Below the pieces are notes generated by a model. That model was not told the origin of the DNA, made no database searches, and worked only from the letters and a program-made list of their open reading frames with translations. DNA of 64,000 nt from Lentimicrobium saccharophilum (GTDB taxonomy: Bacteria > Bacteroidota > Bacteroidia > Bacteroidales > Lentimicrobiaceae): the NCBI RefSeq assembly GCF_001192835.1, contig NZ_DF968183.1:992001-1056000 (forward strand), read 5' to 3'. Shown piece after piece: positions 34,922 to 43,211 of this stretch. The position numbers and the translations under genes were made by a program. The stretch's first letter is position 1. Every line of letters starts with the position of its first letter.

Positions 34922-35041
34922 ATGTCAGCTGAAAGTTCAGAAAAATCAGGCATGTCAGGATTTAAGCCATTTTTAATTATTCTGGCTATCCTGATCGGGA
35001 TATCGCTGCTGCTGAAAGTAGTTATCTCTCTGTTAATGTAA
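34922..35041 (+). CDS. 39-aa single-pass membrane microprotein
   Basis: A small reading frame of 39 codons. The first 16 residues are polar (ESSEKSGMSGFK), followed by one strong hydrophobic helix (about 17-39, PFLIILAILIGISLLL then VVISLLM) that reaches the end. This is the layout of small inner-membrane accessory proteins. It begins 84 bases after the 113-aa gene and is followed by a terminator, which supports it being the last gene of a short transcript. No family was recognised, and coding remains to be shown by conservation or expression. Confidence 0.5.
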   Translation: MSAESSEKSGMSGFKPFLIILAILIGISLLLKVVISLLM

Positions 35042-35062
35042 TTATTACAATAACATTTGTGA

Positions 35063-35109
35063 GGCAGGAGAACAGACAGTTCATCGTTTTCTCCTGCTTC
35101 CTTTTTTTT
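35063..35109 (+). terminator. Rho-independent terminator before exbB
   Basis: GCAGGAGAA (35064-35072) pairs with TTCTCCTGC (35089-35097) around a 16-base loop and is followed by a long T-run (35102-35109). It separates the 113-aa/39-aa transcript from the exbB operon. Confidence 0.75.
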
Positions 35110-35233
35110 ATGATAAAATATTTAGCCGCTTTGTGAGTTAAATATTAACATCAGGATGTTGATAGAATAAATCGCGATGCAACAATCCTGCTCGTTATAA
35201 ACACTAATTTTACCCTGATAAAAATAATTCACA

Positions 35234-35953
35234 ATGATTTCAGGAATTCTTCTACAAATCACCCAGCCCGCGGGGGCCATTGCAGACACGCTTGTTTCCG
35301 GAGCTTTACCGGTTGAAGCCGCCGGAGAGATTAAACTTTCAATCTGGGAACTTGCCCTGAAAGGTGGCTGGATTATGTTGCCACTGGCACTGATGTCGCT
35401 TTTTGCCGTGTATATTTTTATTGAAAGATATATCATAATCAACCGGGCATCCCGCGAAGAAAACAATTTCATGAACAATATCCGGGATTTTATCCATAAT
35501 GGAAGGATCGATTCAGCCTTATCCCTTTGCAAAAACAATCATAGCCCGATTGCCCGAATGATAGAAAAGGGAATAATCAGGATTGGCAAACCGCTGAACG
35601 ATGTCAATGCCGCGATTGAGAATGTCGGCAAGCTTGAAGTCGCCAAACTTGAGAAAAATATAGCAGGACTGGCAACTGTTGCCGGAGCGGCTCCCATGAT
35701 AGGATTTCTTGGCACTGTAATCGGCATGGTCAGGGCATTTTACGATATGTCCATGGCAGGAAACAACATTGATATCGGTTTGCTGTCGGGTGGTATCTAC
35801 CAGGCGATGATTACCACAGTTGCCGGTCTCATTGTTGGTATTATTGCTTACATCTGCTATAATATCCTTGTCGCAAGGGTTGAAAAAGTTGTTTTCATTC
35901 TCGAGGCCAGGGCTACCGAATTCATTGATTTATTGCACGAACCGGCATCCTGA
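35234..35953 (+). CDS. exbB: MotA/TolQ/ExbB proton channel family protein
   Basis: A 239-aa inner-membrane protein of the ExbB/TolQ family with three membrane helices: about 45-67, about 145-167 and about 185-210. The family signature AGAAPMIGFLGTVIGMVRAF spans the start of helix 2. The N-terminus contains an extra hydrophobic stretch before the first helix. With ExbD it forms the proton-driven motor that energises TonB. It starts the exbB-exbD-tonB run, with gaps of 47 and 52 bases. Because it lies 3 kb after the copper receptor, it could power that receptor, though general use is equally likely. Confidence 0.9.
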   Translation: MISGILLQITQPAGAIADTLVSGALPVEAAGEIKLSIWELALKGGWIMLPLALMSLFAVYIFIERYIIINRASREENNFMNNIRDFIHNGRIDSALSLCKNNHSPIARMIEKGIIRIGKPLNDVNAAIENVGKLEVAKLEKNIAGLATVAGAAPMIGFLGTVIGMVRAFYDMSMAGNNIDIGLLSGGIYQAMITTVAGLIVGIIAYICYNILVARVEKVVFILEARATEFIDLLHEPAS

Positions 35954-36000
35954 ATCTCAGACTGATTCTATTTCTTTAAACTGATTTTCATCAGAAAACT

Positions 36001-36414
36001 ATGGCAATCAAATCCAGAAATAAAATAAATGCGCAGTTCAGCACAGCATCCATGTCGGATCTGGTTTTCCTGTTGCTGATCTTTTTCATGCTTACATCCA
36101 CACTGGTAAGTCCCAACGCCATCAAGCTGCTGTTGCCATCCAGTTCAAGCAAGACAATGGCCAGGCAGTCGCTTACAGTATATATTGATGCAACGAACAG
36201 CTATTTTGTTGAAGAAACCCCGGTAAATCCGGAGTTTCTCGTCGAAACAATCGGGAATAAACTCCAGGGGCAACAGGATGCATCAGTTGTGCTCAGAGCC
36301 GATCAGCAGGTTCCGGTTCAGTATGTTGTTACCCTGATCGATGCAGTCAACCAGGTAAATGAACTTACCAATACAAGGCATAAAGTAATTCTTGCCACCA
36401 AGCCGGCCAAATGA
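36001..36414 (+). CDS. exbD: ExbD/TolR biopolymer transport protein
   Basis: A 137-aa protein with one N-terminal membrane helix and a periplasmic domain. The helix begins with SMSDLVFLLLIFFMLTS, whose Asp is the conserved proton-carrying residue of ExbD/TolR. The periplasmic part has the usual VLRADQQVPVQYVVTLID. It is 47 bases after exbB and in the same direction. The N-terminal tail is short and basic (K-S-R-N-K-I-N), as in the family. Confidence 0.9.
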   Translation: MAIKSRNKINAQFSTASMSDLVFLLLIFFMLTSTLVSPNAIKLLLPSSSSKTMARQSLTVYIDATNSYFVEETPVNPEFLVETIGNKLQGQQDASVVLRADQQVPVQYVVTLIDAVNQVNELTNTRHKVILATKPAK

Positions 36415-36466
36415 ACCCTGAAATTGTGGCAGTATTTTTGTTATAAATTCCGGACAGACTGATCGT

Positions 36467-37246
36467 ATGGACAGAGATAAAATAAAGGGCCTAGCGGGAA
36501 CGGTGATATTTCATGCGTTGCTGCTGGTCATGCTTATCTTTCTGGCTTTGCGGACTCCCCTTCCACTTCCTGAAGAAGCCGGAGTTGAAGTAAACCTGGG
36601 CTATTCCGATGAAGGCATGGGCGAACTGCAACCCCGTGAACTGGCCACGGGAGAAGCTATTCCCGCCCCTTCCCAGCCTGCAGCGTCAAATGAGGATATT
36701 GTAACAGACGACTCAGAGGAAGTACCTGCCATACAACCGGTAAGAAAAGAAAAACCGGCCGAGGTTGTAAAAACCGAGTCTAAGCCGGCTGTAAAGCCGG
36801 AACCCAAGCCCAAACCGCAACCGGTTGTCAATCCGGATGCTATGTATAAGCCCAAGCAGGGCACTTCAAGTCAGGGAGGCAATCAGGGTACAACCGGGAA
36901 ACCGGGCGATCAGGGGAAACCCACCGGAGATCCGGATGCACAGGGGTATGACGGAATTGGCGGTGCCGGTGGCGGCGTTTCCTTTAGTCTTGAAGGACGC
37001 ACCCGCAGACAAATACCTCCGCCGCCCAATACTTTCCGTGACAGGGGAACCGTTGTGGTTACCATCTATGTAAACAGAGCCGGAGAAGTAACCCGTATCA
37101 ACGCACCTTCCAGGGGTAGTACGACTTCAAATGCCGAACTTATCCGTCTTGCAAAGGAGGCAGCTATGAAAGCCCGTTTCAGTGCTAAAGAAGATGCCCC
37201 TGAAGAACAAAGGGGAACGATTACATATATTTTCGAGTTGAACTAA
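36467..37246 (+). CDS. tonB: TonB-family energy transducer
   Basis: A 259-aa protein with a short cytoplasmic N-terminus, one membrane helix (about 11-29), and a long Pro/Glu/Lys-rich periplasmic stretch (about 85-125). A Gly-rich linker follows (about 130-170). The C-terminal TonB-like fold has VVTIYVNRAGEVTRI near residue 191 and ends in RGTITYIFELN. It would link the ExbB/ExbD motor to TonB-dependent receptors such as the copper receptor. The C-terminal domain diverges from canonical TonB, as is frequent in Bacteroidota, so a TolA-like role cannot be ruled out. Confidence 0.85.
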   Translation: MDRDKIKGLAGTVIFHALLLVMLIFLALRTPLPLPEEAGVEVNLGYSDEGMGELQPRELATGEAIPAPSQPAASNEDIVTDDSEEVPAIQPVRKEKPAEVVKTESKPAVKPEPKPKPQPVVNPDAMYKPKQGTSSQGGNQGTTGKPGDQGKPTGDPDAQGYDGIGGAGGGVSFSLEGRTRRQIPPPPNTFRDRGTVVVTIYVNRAGEVTRINAPSRGSTTSNAELIRLAKEAAMKARFSAKEDAPEEQRGTITYIFELN

Positions 37247-37257
37247 ATTCATGCCCG

Positions 37258-38544
37258 ATGAATTACCAGCAAACCCTGGATTACATGTTCAGCAGGCTGC
37301 CCATGTTTCAACGCATCGGAGCAGCAGCGTACAAGGCAAATCTGGATAACACCATTGCCCTGTGCGAACTCACCGGGCATCCTTACCGGAAATTCAGGTC
37401 CATTCATGTGGCCGGGACCAATGGCAAAGGATCCGTTTCGCATATGCTGGCCTCCATTATGCAGGAAAATGGCCTGAAAACCGGATTATTTACCTCTCCT
37501 CACCTGAAAGACTTCAGGGAACGGATCAAGGTGGACGGAACAATGGTTTCCCGGGATTTTGTAACCGGTTTCATCGAAAAGTATAAGCAGGATTTCGAAA
37601 AGATCAAGCCGTCATTCTTTGAAATGACCTTTGCCATGGCAATGTGCTGGTTCGAAGAAATGCAGGTTGACATAGCAATCATTGAAACGGGTATGGGCGG
37701 CCGGCTGGATTCCACTAATGTGATTACCCCATTGCTTTCAATAATTACCAACGTAGGGTATGATCACACTCAATTCCTGGGAAAGACCCTGCAGGAGATC
37801 GCTGCTGAAAAGGCCGGAATCATCAAATCCGAAGTACCTGTGGTAATCGGGGAAACCCTGCCGGGATCAGCGGAGGTGTTCCGGGAAACAGCGTCAAAAA
37901 AGAATGCTCCCATTCTTTTCGCGGATGAGGTTGTTAAGGTTGTTAAGGATGGCAGGCATCCGGTGGCAGGAGAAATGATGGTGACCGCATTTCATTCGCT
38001 AAAGAAAAGTATTCTTAAATCACCACTTACAGGAAATTATCAGCTAAAGAATATTGCAACTGTTATCGCAGCTACCGACCTTCTTCAAACCACCTATGCA
38101 TTTTTTGCCAACCTTACGGTTACCGCAGGTATTCACAAAACCATTCAGAACACAGGATTAGCCGGACGGTGGCAGGTATTTAAGGAAAAACCGCTCATCA
38201 TTTGCGATATCGGTCATAACCCCGACGGGATCAGCGAAATAGTACATCAGCTTAACAGCATGGAATTCAACCAGTTACATTTCGTTATCGGTGTTGTCAA
38301 CGACAAGGACATCACGAAAATGCTTTCACTCCTGCCTATGAATGCCAGGTACTATTTCTGTAAAGCTGATATTCCAAGGGGGCTCGATGCAAAGGAACTC
38401 CAGGCAAAGGCCCTTGAGTTTGAGCTTTTTGGCGATAGCTATATGTCAGTGGCGGCTGCCTATCATGCAGCTGTTGATGCGGCGGCTGATAATGATCTGA
38501 TTTTTGTAGGTGGCAGTGCTTTTGTAGTGGCGGAAGTTATCTGA
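37258..38544 (+). CDS. folC: Folylpolyglutamate synthase/dihydrofolate synthase FolC
   Basis: A 428-aa Mur-ligase-fold enzyme that adds glutamate to dihydropteroate or folates using ATP. It has the N-terminal DYMFSRLPMFQRIG, the P-loop VAGTNGKGSVSHML near residue 50, TSPHLKDFRERI, the metal site IETGMGGRLDSTNVI, and VGYDHTQFLGKTLQEIAAEKAGIIK. The C-terminal domain has ICDIGHNPDGI. All parts of the bifunctional enzyme are present and the length is normal. It lies 11 bases after tonB and probably shares its transcript. Confidence 0.93.
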   Translation: MNYQQTLDYMFSRLPMFQRIGAAAYKANLDNTIALCELTGHPYRKFRSIHVAGTNGKGSVSHMLASIMQENGLKTGLFTSPHLKDFRERIKVDGTMVSRDFVTGFIEKYKQDFEKIKPSFFEMTFAMAMCWFEEMQVDIAIIETGMGGRLDSTNVITPLLSIITNVGYDHTQFLGKTLQEIAAEKAGIIKSEVPVVIGETLPGSAEVFRETASKKNAPILFADEVVKVVKDGRHPVAGEMMVTAFHSLKKSILKSPLTGNYQLKNIATVIAATDLLQTTYAFFANLTVTAGIHKTIQNTGLAGRWQVFKEKPLIICDIGHNPDGISEIVHQLNSMEFNQLHFVIGVVNDKDITKMLSLLPMNARYYFCKADIPRGLDAKELQAKALEFELFGDSYMSVAAAYHAAVDAAADNDLIFVGGSAFVVAEVI

Positions 38545-38546
38545 CA

Positions 38547-38750
38547 TCAACCACCGGATACAAGGTGCAAAACCATAACATCATCCCCGTCTCTGACAGT
38601 CGACTTGTCGAATTCATGACGCCTGACAAGCTCGCCGTTAATCTTTACCACAAGCATTTTAAAAGTGAAATTCTTCACAGCGAGCAACTCCGATATGGTC
38701 AATTGCTCTTTATCGAACGTTTCAGACTTGTTATTGAGAATGATTTTCAT
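38547..38750 (-). CDS. ThiS/MoaD-like sulfur-carrier protein
   Basis: A 67-aa ubiquitin-fold protein ending in VSGG, the di-glycine tail that is adenylated and thiocarboxylated. The strand pattern (MKIILNNKSETF, then TISELLAVK, VVKINGELVRR, VRDGDDVMVLHLV) is that of ThiS and MoaD. It lies 10 bases after a ThiF-like activating enzyme, and both are divergent from an aldehyde:ferredoxin oxidoreductase gene. Such pairs accompany AOR genes and may supply sulfur for the dithiolene of the tungsten cofactor. A thiamine role is the alternative, but no other thiamine gene is near. Confidence 0.8.
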   Translation of the reverse strand: MKIILNNKSETFDKEQLTISELLAVKNFTFKMLVVKINGELVRRHEFDKSTVRDGDDVMVLHLVSGG

Positions 38751-38760
38751 GATAATTCCC

Positions 38761-39369
38761 TTATTCGTGAACAGGTTTAAACTCCTTTAGAAGGATTTTC
38801 AGGACTTCATTGGCCTGCATATTCGCAACGACACCTACCCTGGGGGCTAACACGGGCAGTGATTCCGAGACTTCAGAAGACTCGTCCCCGCAGATAATCA
38901 GATTTTCAGAATATCTGCAATGCAAAAGGTTTGTATTTCCCCATCCAGCCATACCTACCCCGACCACAAGCGGTTTTCCGGGAATTCTGGACAGTACGGT
39001 CTCAATGATCATATACTTCATCTCTGCTTTGTCAAAAGCTTCAACGATAACATCACATTTCGAATACAAATCCACAATATCGGAAGTACACAGTTTAAGA
39101 TCAAAAGCCTTAACGGAAACATCAGGATTGATTCTTTGAATATTTTCCCTCAGTGCATGTACTTTCAGCCGGCCGATCTGGTCATGAAAGTAATACTGCC
39201 GGTTCAGATTATGAATGGTGACGATGTCATAATCAGCTATAACCAGTTTGCCAACGCCGGCACGCGCCAAAGCGACGGCGCAATTCGATCCCAAGCCGCC
39301 ACAGCCTGCAATTCCAACTGTATATTTTTTCAGATAAACACTGATCTCGGCAGCTCTTTCAAATGACAT
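38761..39369 (-). CDS. ThiF/MoeB/HesA-family adenylyltransferase
   Basis: A 202-aa E1-like enzyme that adenylates the C-terminal glycine of a sulfur carrier. The nucleotide-binding GIAGCGGLGSN lies at residues about 19-29, the Asp loop VIADYDIVTIHNLNRQYYF follows, and the C-terminal part has CGDESSEVSESLPVLAPRVG. It matches the short ThiF group (about 200-210 aa) rather than full-length MoeB. The frame extends to a TTG, but the ATG at 39367-39369 gives M-S-F-E-R-A-A. Its partner is the ThiS-like protein encoded directly downstream. Confidence 0.82.
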   Translation of the reverse strand: MSFERAAEISVYLKKYTVGIAGCGGLGSNCAVALARAGVGKLVIADYDIVTIHNLNRQYYFHDQIGRLKVHALRENIQRINPDVSVKAFDLKLCTSDIVDLYSKCDVIVEAFDKAEMKYMIIETVLSRIPGKPLVVGVGMAGWGNTNLLHCRYSENLIICGDESSEVSESLPVLAPRVGVVANMQANEVLKILLKEFKPVHE

Positions 39370-39407
39370 ATACAATCCGTTTTCAGTTATAACTGTTCCC
39401 TCTGATG

Positions 39408-39415
39408 CAAAAATA
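39408..39415 (-). promoter_or_regulatory. Possible -7 element for the thiF-thiS pair
   Basis: The minus strand reads TATTTTTG, matching TAnnTTTG, 38 bases upstream of the thiF-like ATG. No TTG is found at the right distance. Confidence 0.3.
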
Positions 39416-39548
39416 GAAAAATAAGTCTATGGATAACGCCCTGAAGAATGTCAATAAGCACACTTTCATGAAAGCCGGAATTTATTATTTTATATAACCC
39501 ACCGGATATGAAAATGCAGTCATATCGCTAATTTTCAATGAATAAAGG

Positions 39549-39577
39549 TTGGGCGTTTACAAAACTTTGTACATTTG
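39549..39577 (+). promoter_or_regulatory. Bacteroidota-type promoter of the AOR gene
   Basis: TTG (39549-39551), then 18 bases, then TACATTTG (39570-39577), a full match to the TTG / TAnnTTTG form. The start would be near 39584, giving a leader of about 33 bases before the AOR ATG. Confidence 0.6.
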
Positions 39578-39616
39578 TGAACCGAATAACAGGAAACCCA
39601 AAATCAGAATATTTCT

Positions 39617-41770
39617 ATGGACCTTACAGTTTTAAAAGACTCACTGCGATTGATCAAGGAGTACCGCTATTCATGGGCCCCGATTGAAAAAGGATACAAC
39701 AACAGAACGGTTTATGTGAATGTTGGAACCCATGACATTCTTGAAAAGCCGGTCACCCCTCAAATGAAAGAAAAATTCATCGGTGGTAAAGGATTTGGGC
39801 TAAGGCTTTTGTGGGATGCCACTACACCCACCACCCGGTGGAACGATCCTGACAATGAGATCGTAATCGGCATGGGACCAATCTGCGGAATTACACAATA
39901 TTCCGGAACCGGAAAGTCACTGGTGGTTACCATCTCACCTCAAACCGACATTGTAATTGACAGTAATGTTGGTGGTTACTTTGGCCCTTTTCTCAAATTC
40001 TGCGGTTTTGATGCATTAGAACTTCAGGGTAAAAGTGAAAAGGATCTGGTAATCCTGTTCGACGAAACCCGTGAAGTAATTGAGATATATGAAACCATTG
40101 ATCTCCCGGGAGACAGTCATCTGCTGGCTGAAAAACTTACCGAAATATTTGCTGAGGAAGAAAGCGGGCGCAAAAATGTATCTGTGGTTTCGGCAGGAAC
40201 AGCGGCAGAACATTCCCTTATCGGTATGCTCAATTTCAGCTTCTTCGATTCAAAACGTAAAGTTGTCAGGCTTAAACAAGCCGGCCGGGGCGGTATCGGT
40301 ACTGTTTTCCGCGATAAAGGGATTCTTGCCCTGGTAGCCAAAGCCAAGGGAGTAAAAGGCAATCTTAACAACGTGGTTGACCTTGATGCCATCATGGAAC
40401 GCGGGCGCCGGTTCAACCGTGAAATGCGCGAACTCGATGACAAGCAGTGTGAAATGCGCTCAAAAGGAACGGCACACCTCACCAATGTCATGAACGACTA
40501 TGACCTGCTGCCTACCAATAACTTCAAGTTCGGCAGCCATCCGGATGCAATAAAAATTCACTCCGAGGTATACAAGGAAAGATTTACACAGGGTGTTCCC
40601 GATGGCTGCTGGATCGGATGCAACATGTCATGCGCCAAGGGCGTGGATAATTATGAGCTGCGTTCGGGCCCGTACAAAGGTTCCAAAGTCATTGTAGACG
40701 GACCGGAATATGAAACCGCTTCTTCTCTCGGCTCCATTGCCGGTATCTTTAATCCCGACTTTACCATTGAGGGCAACTTCTATTGCGACACCTATGGCAT
40801 TTGCACCATTTCATGGGGAACCATCCTTGGATTTGTTATGGAGTGCTACGAAGCAGGGGTTCTCAACGACGAGCGCACCGGTGGCCTTAAACTGAACTTC
40901 GGGAATGCCGATGATGCCATGGAATTGCTGCATCAGGTTGCCAGGGGTGAAGGCTTTGGCAAGATTGCCGGACTCGGAGTCAGAAAAATGAAGGAAATGT
41001 TCATCGCCAACGGATGGGGAGATCCGCAGTTTCTTCAGGATATAGGAATGGAAAACAAGGGACTGGAATATTCACAATACATCTCTAAAGAATCACTGGC
41101 TCAGCAGGGCGGATACGCCATGACCAATAAAGGCCCTCAGCATGATGAAGCCTGGCTTATTTTCATGGACATGGTAAATAACCAGATTCCTACTTTTGAA
41201 AACAAAGCTGAAGCGTTGCATTACTTCCCGATGTTCAGAACATGGTTTGGTTTACAGGGGCTTTGCAAATTACCCTGGAATGACGTGGAGCCTGAAAGCA
41301 ATGCACTAAGCGGTGAACCGGCAAAAGTGCCGGAACATGTTGACAACTATGTGACCATATACAATGCAGTAACCGGCAATAATATCGATAAGCACGAAAT
41401 TATCCGCCAGTCGGAAAGGGTATACAATTTCCAGCGCATCTTTAATATCCGTCGCGGTTACGGCCTCAGGAAACATGATGCGCAGCCTTACCGGGCGGCC
41501 GGCCCTGTGACAGCCGAGGAATACCTGTCGCGCCAGGAGCGTTATGACAAACAGCTTTCAGAACTGCAGGGACTTGATCCTTCAAAAATGACGCTGGAAG
41601 AAAAAATGGCCGCCACCCGAAAGTATCGCGAAGACCGTTACGAGCAATTACTGGATGCCGTTTACTTCAGGAGAGGGTGGAACAGCAATGGCGTTCCGAA
41701 AATCGAGCATTTGAAGAAGATCGGCATGGACCTTCCTGAACTGATCGAGGTGGTTGCTCCGCTGCAATAG
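39617..41770 (+). CDS. Aldehyde:ferredoxin oxidoreductase family protein (tungsten-type)
   Basis: A 717-aa member of the AOR family, which oxidises aldehydes to acids with a bis-pterin tungsten centre and passes electrons to ferredoxin. Signs are FIGGKGFGLRLL near residue 55, GRGGIGTVFRDKG around 223, VDGPEYETASSLG near 360, DTYGIC at 391-396 (pterin motif) and KGPQHDE around 512. The Fe4S4 ligands appear as Cys331, Cys335, Cys339 and Cys550. The spacing is C-x3-C-x3-C, one residue longer than the common C-x2-C-x3-C, and the second pterin motif reads GLQGLC instead of D-x-x-GLC. With about 100 residues more than archaeal AOR, it is probably a distinct subfamily. Oxygen sensitivity suggests an anaerobic host. 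Confidence 0.82.
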   Translation: MDLTVLKDSLRLIKEYRYSWAPIEKGYNNRTVYVNVGTHDILEKPVTPQMKEKFIGGKGFGLRLLWDATTPTTRWNDPDNEIVIGMGPICGITQYSGTGKSLVVTISPQTDIVIDSNVGGYFGPFLKFCGFDALELQGKSEKDLVILFDETREVIEIYETIDLPGDSHLLAEKLTEIFAEEESGRKNVSVVSAGTAAEHSLIGMLNFSFFDSKRKVVRLKQAGRGGIGTVFRDKGILALVAKAKGVKGNLNNVVDLDAIMERGRRFNREMRELDDKQCEMRSKGTAHLTNVMNDYDLLPTNNFKFGSHPDAIKIHSEVYKERFTQGVPDGCWIGCNMSCAKGVDNYELRSGPYKGSKVIVDGPEYETASSLGSIAGIFNPDFTIEGNFYCDTYGICTISWGTILGFVMECYEAGVLNDERTGGLKLNFGNADDAMELLHQVARGEGFGKIAGLGVRKMKEMFIANGWGDPQFLQDIGMENKGLEYSQYISKESLAQQGGYAMTNKGPQHDEAWLIFMDMVNNQIPTFENKAEALHYFPMFRTWFGLQGLCKLPWNDVEPESNALSGEPAKVPEHVDNYVTIYNAVTGNNIDKHEIIRQSERVYNFQRIFNIRRGYGLRKHDAQPYRAAGPVTAEEYLSRQERYDKQLSELQGLDPSKMTLEEKMAATRKYREDRYEQLLDAVYFRRGWNSNGVPKIEHLKKIGMDLPELIEVVAPLQ

Positions 41771-41791
41771 TTCTCTTAATCAATTAATGAC

Positions 41792-41829
41792 AAAAGCTGC
41801 CTTATTAATCAAAGGCAGCTTTTATTATT
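41792..41829. terminator. Bidirectional terminator between AOR and the ATP-grasp gene
   Basis: AAAAGCTGCCTT (41792-41803) pairs perfectly with AAGGCAGCTTTT (41812-41823) around an 8-base loop, followed by TTATTATTTT. A/T flanks on both sides suit termination of both convergent genes. Confidence 0.85.
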
Positions 41830-41894
41830 TTATTCAACAACACCAGCAGATGCACCAGAAATCGGAAATCCAAAACACTCCGATACAACAACGC

Positions 41895-42977
41895 TTAATA
41901 TTTCCCGGTCACTTCATTATACATTTCCATAAATACCGGGTTTTTTATCATTCCTTTCTGACCAATTTCTGCAAACATCAGACTTGGTTGTTCATTGGCT
42001 TCTATCAGTACCGGACCCTTGTCGGTAATGGCTACATCCCAGCCAATGATTCTTAATCCGGGAGTTATGCTGGCGGCAGATTCAACCAGGCTGACAATCT
42101 CCTTAAAATATGGCAAAGGATAATCTCTGAAGAGAAGTCCGGTTTCCGGATGCACGCGATGCGTTTTGCCCCTGCCATGGGTAAAATCAGAAAATGCCTC
42201 CTCCCTCAGAACGCCCTTCTCCATGTCTACCCCAACAAACGCCCCTCCTTTTGACACATTGTCAACGTGCGCTTTGTTCAATCCGATCCTGATATTTCCT
42301 GACATGATACGTGAAACTTTATGTCTGTTGGTAAAAGTTTCAATCCTGAGCGTATTTACACAATATGGATTTAAGCGGTTAATTGCCTCATGCTGCTGCA
42401 ATTGCTCCTGAAAAATAAAATCTGACCGGATTACTGCATTATAAACTTTTTCAAGTTCAACTTTATCTCTCTTCAACGAAGAAAAAGATACCTTGAAAAT
42501 ATTGCTGCCCCCTCCTGATCCATGCATCTTTTTAATAAAAATAAATTCCGATGCGACAAGTTTTGCCGTAAGCAATTCAATGACACCCAGGAATTCTTCA
42601 GGCGAATTAATTTGCAGAACCCTGTTATCAATAAGGACAAGGGAATTATAGCTTTGGGCTATGCTCGGGTGTATGCTGATTTGATGCTGGTTACAGAAGC
42701 GCTCAAACAGGTATTTGTTATCCAGCAGAGAATAATAGTTTGGATCATTCAGTGCCCAGCATTTTTGCTGTATGGCAGGGGTCATCAGGTAATCCTTACA
42801 GTTGTCCACTCCTTTCCTGTAAAGAAATTTTGGAAAATACTGCTCCGCAACGGAAGGCTTGCTGACCAGAAAACCTGCATACTCCCTGATTATTAATGGC
42901 ATGCTTTTTCTGTCAGGATCTTTCAGAACTATTGAAAAAAAATCCTCCATTTTTGAAACCAGGGTTCGCTTACTCAT
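41895..42977 (-). CDS. Sugar-transfer-associated ATP-grasp protein, outlying paralogue
   Basis: A 360-aa protein of the same subgroup as those at 3405-4499 and 4505-5617. It shares IFIKKMHGSGGGSNIFKVSF (ATP lysine and Gly-rich loop), FQEQLQQHEAINRLNPYCVNTLRIETF, DNVSKGGAF, and RIIGWDVAITDKGPVLIEANEQPS with the terminal Glu and Asn. It stands alone between AOR and P5C dehydrogenase, about 37 kb from the other copies and outside either polysaccharide locus. It may act on one of those glycans from a distance. The substrate is unknown. Confidence 0.78.
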   Translation of the reverse strand: MSKRTLVSKMEDFFSIVLKDPDRKSMPLIIREYAGFLVSKPSVAEQYFPKFLYRKGVDNCKDYLMTPAIQQKCWALNDPNYYSLLDNKYLFERFCNQHQISIHPSIAQSYNSLVLIDNRVLQINSPEEFLGVIELLTAKLVASEFIFIKKMHGSGGGSNIFKVSFSSLKRDKVELEKVYNAVIRSDFIFQEQLQQHEAINRLNPYCVNTLRIETFTNRHKVSRIMSGNIRIGLNKAHVDNVSKGGAFVGVDMEKGVLREEAFSDFTHGRGKTHRVHPETGLLFRDYPLPYFKEIVSLVESAASITPGLRIIGWDVAITDKGPVLIEANEQPSLMFAEIGQKGMIKNPVFMEMYNEVTGKY

Positions 42978-43165
42978 AAAAAGCCACCAATAAATAAAAT
43001 TTAACCATAAAGAAAAGTTCCTTTGATCTGTCCCGTTTCCTTCCGGAAGACGGCTGACTTATTCAGGGTTCAAGCAATTCACAAAAGCGCAATATCGGCG
43101 GATTCAACATGCGCTCAACTTCGCTGTATCACTTAATCACGATTTGCAAAACAAGTAATCAGTTT

Positions 43166-43183
43166 CTGAATTAATTAATTCAG
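43166..43183. repeat. 18-bp perfect palindrome downstream of the P5C dehydrogenase gene
   Basis: CTGAATTAATTAATTCAG is its own reverse complement. It lies 28 bases past the P5C dehydrogenase stop, in the 234-base space before the ATP-grasp gene. It could be a protein-binding site or a weak hairpin; there is no GC-rich stem for a standard terminator. Confidence 0.45.
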
Positions 43184-43211
43184 TGACTCAGATTCAGGAC
43201 TTGAATTAAGA

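Noticed and set aside
35122-35538. 138-codon minus-strand frame over exbB
   Set aside because: It is antisense to the conserved ExbB sequence and has no motif.
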